Assembly (NCBI RefSeq): GCF_000004195.4
Contig: NC_030683.2
Coordinates: 77,779,410-77,843,409, forward strand
Source: Xenopus tropicalis
Taxonomy: Eukaryota > Chordata > Amphibia > Anura > Pipidae
Reading direction: 5' to 3'
Length of the DNA: 64,000 nt
Position 1 is the stretch's first letter, and each line of letters starts with the position of its first letter. Shown one piece after another: positions 44,327 through 56,300 of the stretch. The notes under the pieces are model-generated. The model was given only the letters and a program-made list of their open reading frames with translations. It was not told the DNA's origin and ran no database searches. Position numbers and translations under genes: made by a program.

Positions 44327-47300
44327 GATTAATAGATGCATGCTATCTTGATTTATGCTTTCAGTTTTTTAATTTGACACGCTAAACATCACATTTTTCA
44401 GATGAGGCAAAGAAAAGCTTGATAAAATTAAGATTAATACTGTATCAGTTTGTAGGAGCTCAGGAGTGCTTTTTCTGGCAAGATTTTGAAACAGAAATGT
44501 TATTCTCTTTTGCATAATAAATATGAACTTTGCATGTAATTAAAATCATTTCACAGTAGAAAATAGCCTTTTACTTTCATGTTCAACACCTTTAATACAA
44601 CTTCAGAAAAAACCATTTGATCATGTCTAGACCAAGAAGATAAAAGACACTTTCCACAGATGATAGTAAAAATTGAGTGATTGCATAAATGTGAGAATGA
44701 AATGGCTAATTAGTAAATTAATTGAAACTAATTGTGACTCTGCTTCTAAAAGTAGATCATAGAGATTTGCTTGTTAGAGGTCTTACTGTAAAAGGAATCA
44801 ATGAGAAGACTAGATTATTGCATTAAAGTTTAAGTTGAACTAAACCTCTTATATGGTAAAAGGAATTATCACCAACATCCAATGCTTGGGTGCTTGGTCA
44901 ATCAAATGTGTATATTAAGATGGAGGACCAGCACTCCAGATCTATGAATAATCAATGCTTTTATTTCACAATCTTACTGTGATGCCAGTGGTTCCCAGGT
45001 GGGACCGAAACGATGGGCCCTTCAGATTTCATTGAGCTAGAATTTCCGTTGAACCACAATGGCACCTGGAGCAGGTGTGGGTTACTATGATTCGAGTTGT
45101 ATTTTTAGCAAAAGAAATGTTTGCCTGAAACATATGTATCTTCTTGCAAAATCTGATGTACTTTGACCTATGTTTACTAGAGATGTATACTAGTAATTTG
45201 TAATGAAAGGGATAATGCCATGTGAAAAAAAACTAATCAATTAATAGTGCTCCTCAAGCATAATCCTGTTCTGAAATCCATTTTCAGATTATGGAATTTT
45301 TTAAATGTAACTTTACAATTGAAGCACGAGTCCACCCTGATGTCTCCTTGACTTTTTTTTAAATTGTGCTTTGATAAGCTGCAGTCTTTCTGTATTGCTG
45401 CCCTGTACACTCATGTGGATTCAGTTGTGTGTGAACTGATTTAAGATTAATGTTTCTATGATGCTTCTTGGAGAGGTGGACAAAATTCAAAATTCTCATT
45501 AAACAGGAAATATATTACACATGTAAGATAACCAGGTTTTTTGAATATTTCTAATCTATATAGAGCATGGCAATAGGGGTAGTAAACCCAGTGACTGTTG
45601 GGGGACTAATTAGTATAAGAGGGCAAATGAGTGACCTAATAAAATATGATTTTATTATATTTCTAAACAATTTGGATGGTTAGGAGGGCTCTAAAAAGAT
45701 CTTGCTGTAACCCTTTTGCTGTGGGACCCTAAACTTGTGCCACTATACACTAAATAAGTGTGGGTTAGCAATTTATCATTAAATAAAAAGATCAAAAGCC
45801 TAAAACACACATACATTATGCACATATATAACAATTTCACAGTTAATTGCTCCTTTTGATAATTATTATCAGAGTGTTTAAAAAATAATTAAACAGGCAC
45901 AGTGTCATTTGTTTATTAAATCTCCTTTTTACCTCTCATTGAATGACCAAAAATAGGACAAGATCACTTTAAGGGGCACATTTACTAACCCACGAACGGG
46001 CCGAATGCGTCCGATTGCGTTTTTTTCGTAATGATCGGTAATTTTGCGATTTTTTTTGGCGTCTTTACGATTTTTGCGTAAAAACGCGAGTTTTTCGGCG
46101 TCTTTACGATTTTTGCGTAAAAACGCGAGTTTTTCGGCGTCTTTACGATTTTTGCGTAAAAACACGAGTTTTTCATAGCCATTACGAAAGTTGCGCAAAG
46201 TCGCGATTTTTTCGTAGCGTTAAAACTTGCGCGAAACGTCGCGCCTTTTAAGTTTTAACGATACGAAAAAGGCGCGACTTTGCGCGCAAGTGTCAACGCT
46301 ACGAAAAAATCGCGACTTTGCGCAACTTTCGTAATGGCTACGAAAAACTCGCGTTTTTACGCAAAAATCGTAAAGACGCCGAAAAAAATCGCAAAAATAC
46401 GAAAAAGTCGCAAAATGTTCGTTTCCAATCGGAATTTTTCCAATTCGGATTCGAAATCGTGTCTTAGTAAATCAGCCCCTAAATGTGAGTTATTTTTGTG
46501 GCTAAATGCAGGGCCAAAACTACAGGTAGGGAGGTACATACCAATTGGGGGGTAATAGGCACATACCTCTTCTATCTGTCTACCCTCAGTTCTATCTCTT
46601 CTTTTCCTTCTGGGGCAGTCTTCTGATGGAGCAAGCAGGAGAGTTAATGTAAGAGTAGGGCCCTCTAATCCTATTTTTAGGATTAACCCTTGTTTGTTAA
46701 CAAGGGAAACCCCTGTTTGTTATATATTAATGTAAAGTACTCTTGTACCTTGCTGGCTTAATATAAATAAATGATGATGAAGAGTTTGAAAGATGTATTG
46801 TGCCTACTCACCCTGCTTCATCATCAGGGCAGGGGGGTCAATCGAGTGATTGGCTTACCTCAGATGCCATTCTCATTAGGCCCAGCCCTGACTGAATGGT
46901 ATATATTATACAAATTTTGTTGCCTCTCTTTTCATTTTCTGAGCATTTGCTAAAGATACTTTTGATCAAATCTAAATATTGGCAAAAACATTTTAACTGT
47001 TTGGTAGTTCTTATATATATTAAATTGAGCAAAGGTTAGTTTAGCACATAATCGTTAGGCAGTAGCCATCAATGCAGTAACATAGGGCATAGAGAGAGAG
47101 AGAGAATGTGGCTTGCTTAAAACTAGCATTATACATAATCTACTAATATTCCAGATTACAAAAAGCTACCAACCTTACTTAAACCATTCGTCATTTGTTT
47201 AAAATAATTTTTCACCATAGCCATAACATTCCTTTCAAATAATAGATCAACTTTATATTTATTTTTTATTTTAGCACTATCCACATTGTTTCATTTAACA

Positions 47301-50300
47301 ACTGTAAATACAGCAATAAGTGAAGAACAAACAAGAGTTGCTAAAATCAGTACTAACATTTATACTACAGGAGGTAATTACAGTATATATTCTGTGCAAT
47401 TTTTCTTTTAGAATGCTACAAAAGAAACTGATTTATAATTCCCAATGAATTAGGATAATTTATACGAGATGGCCCATGCAAGACCACATGTGTTAAGTTC
47501 TATTTCTTATAGCAACCAATCAGGTGTTAGTTCAGTTAGAAAATGAAAGCCAAGATCAGATTGATTTCTGTGGGCAACTGAATTGGTGCATCTGACACAA
47601 AAAAAAAACACAAATAGTCAATGTATAAAGTTGTGTATCTTCTTTAAAGCTACAAGATTTCTGTATTTTTAAAATCAGTTTAGATACTTTTCGATATGTG
47701 CATAAAACACTGCCAGCAGTTTCTTGGTCTAACTAAAAAATACTGCTTACAGTATATTGCCTATAACTACATTTGAAGTCACTTAATAAAAGTTTGAATG
47801 TTCCATATTTATTTTCTGTTTTATTAGAGAATGAATCACTGTCTCCATTCTTAAATCAAAATACATCTAATGCTTCTGTGGAAACAACAAGCAATTTTAA
47901 TGAAACCAGCCACAATACTTCTATCACAGTTGGTAATTATTTTTATTCAATAATACATTACTCTGCATCAAATTTAAGTACATGAGAACAAAATTATCTA
48001 AAATTCTATGGTCTGTGATTTTTTTTAAGGTTTGCTTTTGTGGGACAGACTGGTTGTGTTGTGTGCCCTTTAATTTATTTTATTGTAACTAAAATGCAAT
48101 GCCATATGGGGTATAAATCAATTACAAGCAATAAGAGAACTAGCAATAAGAAATGGGGTGGCACAAATTGAGGGGCGGCATGCCGCCCTGACGCAAATGG
48201 AGTTGCTTACACCCAGAGCACAGCACACTCAGCTTTTCTGGTGTCTTCAAATAGTACACCAGAACAGGACTAAAGCAAGGCTTCTAATACATTGTGTCAA
48301 AAGTCAGAACCAATAGTGCAGAGAAATGAAAGGGTTAAGAATAATTAAAATTACAGAAAATGTGTAATTAATGTATGTTGGAAAGTTGCTTAGATTAACA
48401 TCTTTTTTCATTTATAAACTAATGTAGCAATTTTTTTATAGATTGTAGACAGCTCCCCCTTACTGTGCATACATATTTCTTTTTAGAAATGTAATGTGCA
48501 TACATATTTTCTTATTATAAGAGAATGGAAAAATAAACTTTAAACTTAAGTCTAAAAACTTTCTGAAAATAAAAAAGCAATTAAAAATAGCATTATTTTT
48601 GAACTATATTATTTCTGATTAAAAACAATTAAACCAAAAAAAGTGACTGGAAGGTTAACTAACCTTTAAATTCTTCCTGGCACACAGGGAGATTAGACGC
48701 CCATGATAAATCTTTGCTACCAGGGGTGACTAATTTCCCCAAAATGCTTTCCCAAAGGCAATAATGTAAATCGCTGGTGGGAAAACATATGCAGTGGTTC
48801 ATTTTTCTGAAGTTGCCCTACAAGGAAACTTAGAATAAGGAAACATTGCGTATGTTTTCCCACAATCGATTTACATTATTGCCTGTGGGAAAGCATATCA
48901 GATGTTCTAGATAACGTGAATAAATAAGTGAAGCTTACTAAGTATACTGTTTTGGAGTGTTGAGTGCACAGGACTTAGCAAAAAAAAGTTTATTATTAGT
49001 GCATAAGAACCAAAGTTTTGGCCCCACTTGTGAGCCATCGCCAGGGTTCCTTTACCATATTGCTAAGTCAGTGTTGTGAAGACACAGACCATAGAAAAAA
49101 TGATTCACTTGGGCTAAGTTGACTGCTGCCCCTGTTTCTTGTCACTGCTCCTAATACTGTTTAATATAAAGTGTCCTATTGTCATATTTTGGCATTAAGA
49201 GGCCAATTAATGCTTGCCCAATCTTTCATGGTGAGGCAATCATAAAGAAAACCCTGCGTGAGTTTACTAATCAAGAAAGGTTTCGCGCCAAAAAAAAGGC
49301 CAACAATCTTTGTAAGTTTGCTCAAATGGGCTTTTGTAATGAAAAAATATTTGGAAGCTTTTAGGTTAACTTACAAAGATTTCCAAGCTTTTTTGGCATG
49401 AAACCCCATGTGATAAGTAAACTCATGCAGGGTCACAAAATGGTGGCTCAAGTTAAATCGGCAATATTTACTGATACATATATTTCAGTTTGGCAAGTCT
49501 TTAATAGGCCACTTAATATGATGTAAACTATCTGTTGATTGGGTTGGTTTAAGTAGTATTTTTAAAATACTCTACTAGTAAATAGTATTTTACTATATGT
49601 TATACAAAACATTCTACTCAAATGAGGAACATAACTATAAATTTTTTAAATTTTAGCAACAACTACATCGTTGCAGTTCACAGATGGAAATACAGCAAAA
49701 CATAAGAAAACAGGCAATTATACTACAGGAGGTAACTATTTCTGTGCGTTGTATTTTCCATTTGCTCTATTTGCATAAACATGACAAAGAGATCTCTGAT
49801 CACTATTTTTATTGAGTGGCACTACAGTCATCAATTTAAATTTGTAAACAGTAAGTCCTCAGAAGATTTTGTTTGCTTCATATTTATTTTTATGGAGGAT
49901 GCATCGTTTGTCTCCATTCCCTGATATAAAAGACATCTATTGTTATAATAAAACTAACCACAGCAATACTATGTGAGCCAGTATATAGTATGTTTATTAA
50001 CATTGTAGGTCATTTACCTATGGCCATACACAATTGCAAGGGATCTAACGGGTGCTTCTGAGTGTTTATTCATGCAGCATTTGCATCCGGGTAATGCTGC
50101 TCTGTGCAAATTGCACCAGCTTACAGATCTTATATGTTGCCTCCAGCCCCCCACATAAATACAGATAAATAAAGTGGTGCTAAATGTAGGGAGTACTGTA
50201 TTCATGAGAAGTACAGGACTGTGTGCTCTATTCAGAAATTCTTCATTTAGAACACAATAACAAAATGCCTAAATTGCCTAATTCTAATTTGTGGGCCATA

Positions 50301-53300
50301 TTTGCTTTTGGGTGAGTAGATATACAATCATTTTTTGGCTAAATTATGCACCCCTTAAAATCTGTTTATACGGTAGCATCTTACATCATGATGGACATAG
50401 CTATATCTTTTAGGAGTATTAGGCTAAACTTTAGAATGTGCAAACACTCAAACTACAGACAGTAGGAGTAGCTGAGCTAAAATGACAATATGGCACATTC
50501 ACTTTCATAGTTCCAAATCAGATGCAGTTAGGCCGAATATATTTAAAGTCTGCCTGCCATCATTTGCGGTGTTTGGTGTGATAACGTATGTGCCCTACCT
50601 TAGTGTGCTGCACATTTTGTGCTGAGGGAACCCTGGAGCTACTACCTGGTCAGGAAGTTGCAGTAGCTCCAAGGTTCCCCTGCGTCAATAGGTGCAGCAG
50701 GACCTGATTTGGAATGCAACTATATGGAGGTATGAAGAGTGCTATTTTATGCAAGTGTCTTTGATGAAAGTGGTGTTAGGTGCAACTGACTGCGGGGAAG
50801 AGTGCAAGATGCTCAGTGACCCTGCAGACATAAATTAGCTGTAGTGTTTACATATAGAGACTGATGTCTATGGTTATTATATGTGGTATCTTAGAAGTGG
50901 TATCTTAAAAATGGTTTGTGGCACCTTACACGGGGACAGTGCAGAGGAAAAGCACTGGAAATAATTGATATTGTGCTATCATATTAATAATACCACCGTA
51001 TGGCGACATCCAAAGTTACTTGTAAAACAGAAGCTATAGACCACAGACATTGAATATTTTTGGTCATGGAGCTTAACTCCAGAGTGAGGCTTGGTCACCA
51101 AATATGTACATTTCCAAATGCATACAGGTTTAAGCCTATCTCTTCATTGTCCATATTTCACTTTTAGGCTGATGTCCCATGGAGCAGTTGAGTCGCCCGC
51201 CATAGATCTCTGCTATTATGGGCGACTAACCAAATTCTGAAAATACATTGCGTGTCGCGTGAGGTTACCTGCAAGAGGAAACTTCGCACAACTTTGGATT
51301 ATCGAAGCAATGCAAATGGCTTTCCACTGGCAACAAATATTATCGGAGCAGTTTGTCACCAACAATAGCAGAGATCAATTGCGGGTGACTCAACCGCTCT
51401 ATGGGTTCTTGTCCTTACACTACATAGATTTAAACTACATGGATCATCAACAATTCTTTACATTTGGTATGTATAAATGATCCAAATTGTGAAAAATACT
51501 GAAATATTTCTGGAATATTATATTTTAATCTGAATGAATAATATAAATTCATTGTTCTTGCTACCTTTTACATAATTATAATAAATAATAAAGTGTCAGG
51601 ACATCATGCCTCTTTATAATTTCTTCTCTAGACAGTGCATCATTGTCTCCATTCTCAGAGCAAAATGCTTCCAATTCTTACATGGAAACTACAATCAGTT
51701 ATAATGACGCCACCAACCAACCCTTTACATCAGGTAATTATTTAACTTTTCCATAATTCAGAAAAGTGAGCTGAATTATATGTTTATATTATATGTTTTA
51801 TGTTTCTACCCATAATTGAACTTGTCTGACAGGCTGAACTGGGGTATGGGCAGTGTAATTGAAAGGATTTTTTAAAAAGTTAACATATAAAATATGGGGG
51901 CATTTACTATTGCTAAGTTCTGTTTTTTTTGATAATGAAAAACTGATTGAATGGCTACCTTTCATGGAAGTGAGTTAAATCCCCCCTTAGGCATTTGCAT
52001 GTAAAAGTACTGCCTACTTTTAAGGCTTTGATGTCTGTGTGATGCTTTATGTAGAACAGTTTGTCACATAGTTTAATTATAAGTAAGTATAAGTAAGTAG
52101 TAAGTTTCCTATTAACCTGTTTTTCAGAATTTGAAGTTTCTGCAAGGACGTCAAATATTGTTCTTATCTGGGTTGCAGTCACGCTTATGATTTCGTTCTT
52201 GATGATCATAGTCCATCTTTTTTTCCTGAAACTGAAAAAGGCACATGCAGAATGGAAGAAAGGTTAGAACCATGTCATCGACAAATCTCCCTTCTGCAGC
52301 TTCACACTTTCCTTATTTTCCCAGTACATAACCTGTTTTGTTGCAAGCCAATTTCTAGTGTCAAAATGCATAGTTTGAAATCACAGAACAAAGGTATATA
52401 CCATCAGAAATGGAATACAAAGTGGGTTAAAGCTCAATGGATTTCTTCTTACTTTTCAATTTAGGGGCAGTTGCCTAATGTTTTTCATGCCTATGCTAGG
52501 AGAGTTACTCCTGAAAAAAGAACTAGACACATTGCTCCATGCTTTTACAGTACAAACCAAGAGTTACAGCAGTCGAGTAAAAATAATGATCCATGCTTCC
52601 AAATTTGTCTTCGTTACTTTATATTTAATTTTTATGGTCCACTTTCTGGTGCCTGAGGTAGCCAACTTTTCTGTCCTCTGGAGTGTTGTAGTTAAAAGAC
52701 AAACTAATTCAATAACTTCCCCATCCCCCACTTAATAAAGTCAAAGATTTTTGCCTCTTGTTTAAAACAGGAACTTGCCTGTGGTACTTTGCTTGAAAAT
52801 AAGGTGGCTACAGGTTTCCTACAGTGTCAAGCATCCTTTGTAGTACCATGCACTTGGTGCTTGGGCAGTACATTATTGTACAGAATATCTTACAATACTG
52901 TGCAAATTCCTAGCTCAATCAGCCCAATAAGTACTTGCTGTTAAACTAATGGGCTGCAGGAGCAGCCCTGTTTGATATAACTTGCAATTCACATAAGTAA
53001 AAATTACATGACCTTGTGTTCTGTTAATTGTGTGTTGGTACCTATATTAATCCACAACCATCCAGATCATACTAAGCAGGTGCTGGGCCTCAGCAGAAGA
53101 GAAATCAGGGGTGCTATAGGAGACATCTTGGGAGGCAAGGACCAACAATTAACAAAAAAACTGGTTTGATTAAAATCCAGTTGAAAAACCAAGCAAGTGT
53201 TTTGTTGACATTCCAGTGTTATCTACCAATCATTTGTAATCTGTAATTAGGTGCTGGTTGTCGCAGGGAGCACATTTTCCCACAGGTGATAAAGTGCCCT

Positions 53301-56300
53301 GTGTGACATCATGTTTTTAATTTATAATTTTTGCCAAAAAGGACTGATTTGTGGAAAAGGCACTTCTTCACCATTACATCAGACTCCATCAAGTTCAACC
53401 CTTCCAAGTAAACCCAGCACACACATACCTATACTGACCTATCTATACACTCACATACATAAACTATATATATATATCAACATCAGTACTGACTGTAGAT
53501 AATAGTATCACAATAGCCTTGGATACTTTGCTTGTTCAAGAACTCATCCAAGCCCCTCTTAAAGGCATTAACAGAATCTGCCATTACAACATTACTAGAA
53601 AGGGCATTCATTCCTTCCTAATGAAAAGCTTTATTGGTCTTCCTAAACCTTGTGTCATTAGGGTTCATTTTCATCCATAAATGCTGTGAGCAAAGTGCAA
53701 TTTCGCAATCGCCATGTTTTTTTCCAATAACAATTTTACCCCAGAATTCTGGCATCTTTGCAGGTGCAAATGGGGCTATGCAGTAGTACTGGGGATATGC
53801 AGTAGTACTGTGCCTACTGTAATTGGGTCCAGTTCACTACAAAGGATACAACTGCAAGTGCGCAAGTCTGCTGGCGTCATTTCTGGTGTTTGCTGGTATC
53901 ATTTTCAGGTTTCCATTTGCAAGTGACGTGTGCACCCTATTCTTTCTGAGGAACTGTGCGCCAATTTAACACCTGGTCAAGAGGGGGAGGTAACTTCAGA
54001 GTTCCCCTGTGTCAATAGGGGCAGCAGCGCATAGTTTGGAATGGAAGGCAGGACTGAGCGACAACAAGCACAACTATAGGGAGAAGCAAGGAGCACATTT
54101 TGAATCTAGTACCTTTAATAAAACTTAATTTACGTGCAACTTACTGCAGGGAAAGTACAAGTTGCCCTCTGTGCTTGTGGATGTAAATTAGCCCTAATGT
54201 ATGTATCCTAGTTAAAAATATTTACACTGGCTTATATTATTTTAATATCCAATTATATTTATTGATATAGAACCACAAGGGCACAAAAAGCTATAAAGAG
54301 CATTCTACAAAATAATTTGCATAAAGTAATTAGCACATTACATATATTTTTGCTTTACATTGTAATACAATGACTGAAGAAACCTTAGTAAGAACATTAA
54401 ATATTTTCTTTTACATTTTTTATAAGAATATATATATGCTTACACATATGCTCAACTATAAAAACTAGCTAACTAAAAGAGAATGTCCTAAATATTATGT
54501 GACTATACTAATTGTTGTTTAATGTTTTGACTAGAGCATAGTTCATCTCCTCTAATGAAAACTAATTAAATTACAGCATTTTAAAACTGAAATGTAAAAA
54601 GGACTTGATTTAAGCTGTGTGTAACTGCAATTCACTTATCAGTAATGCTTGAGCCTTCAGCATCTCATAGATAAACCATTAGTAAAGTACTTCCAACTAT
54701 TGATGGCAGAATAACAGCTTAAGTAATACAGACCATTCTCCAAATGTATGCACATCTCTACTAATGGGAACTTAATTAATTAATGGAGAAGGGCTGTTTA
54801 TTTCCACCTTTCAAAAGATGGCCCTACATTAGAATCCACAAACTGACACAATCAAGGAATTATCGTGAGTCTGACAAAAAATAAATTAAAATAACAAACA
54901 CACGAAAGCTTTTTTTCATACATGCAGCTGGGAATTCTATGCACTTGCTATGTTTTTGTTGTTCAGGGACTGTACACCTGCTAACCCTGCTTCTTTAGTT
55001 CTTTAGAAATGGCTGATTAGTGAATGTTCCCCACTTGGATACATTATCCATGAGCTTTTTGACTGATTATTATTATTGTGCCCTTATGCTTACTCTTTTG
55101 AGTTGAACAAATAAGTCATACTTTATAAGGGTGGGGTTTCTTTTTTTTCAAAATATACTGATGATGTAAAAAAATATTTTTAATACAAACATTTATGCAC
55201 AGATGACAGCAGTAATTGGCTATTTAAAAGTCTTTAAAACTTTATTTTTTTTTCTACAGAAAATGAAACATCTGATCAGACATTGGAAAGCACAAAATCT
55301 AGGTCAAACAATGAAGATGCTACAAATCAGCAGAAGAATGGCCATGGTAAGCAAAAACAAACTTACTTTTTCACTTTTGGTCATCTACCCATCTGTTTAT
55401 GGCAATAGCTGTGAGGGCATGATTTCTTCATTTTAATCCAATATTATGTATTTTTTACATACATCGCATTTTTACACTTGTTTTTCTTTCCAAAATTACT
55501 TTTAAAACAGGCCAAAGTGAGAAAAAAAATGAAATTGTTTTATAGTTGTATTGAATTGAAGAATATCCATTGAACTTTTAGAAAACACAACTGGAAAATT
55601 GGCTTTATTCTCAAACCTGCACTGATCTGACAACTTTAATGCTTGATAAATAGGCCCTATAACATTTTAAATTCAGTTTAGTTTCTCCATATTAAACATT
55701 TACAGCTTCTTGCATAGTTTTTAATCTTGCATGACTTTCTTTCTACCCTTTATTCCCTTTTTCTTATTCTGCTCTTTATTTTCTTTGATGTGTTCTGTTT
55801 TTGAGGCTAAAGTAGATAGGCAGGTTTAGGTAAGCATGTGCACGTTAAAGCAAAGCCCTTGAGCCAAACAAAATACTACTACGCCTCATATAATTCCCTT
55901 GTATAGAACATGGTGATGGTTTAAGGCACATTAGCATACAAAAAAGCACATTAATAGCACTGAGTGAGTGTATCATTGAAGTTGACAGCACATATGGAGA
56001 GTAGCAGGCTCTCAATCCCTGTATACACCCCCACCACAGGTAGAATTGCAATTGAATTTGCTAATTAGGGTTACTGAGAGGAAGCCAGTGAAGCAGTACT
56101 AGCTGCTACAAGTGAGTTTTTGTAACACAAAGTATTCTGGACTCTACACTCTTTATCAAGTCATATAACATTTGAAACATGTTGTTTTCAAAAAAAGACA
56201 TTTGCCGCAGCTAGTTCTGCTTCACTGGCTTTCTCTCAGTAACCCGAATTTTTTGGGTTTTCCAGATAAGAGGTCTTTTCGTAATTTGGATCTACATACT

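Noticed and set aside
45929..46198. Lys/Arg-rich frame with three identical 11-residue repeats
   Set aside because: Translation of the tandem units within the Harbinger MITE at 45973-46479.
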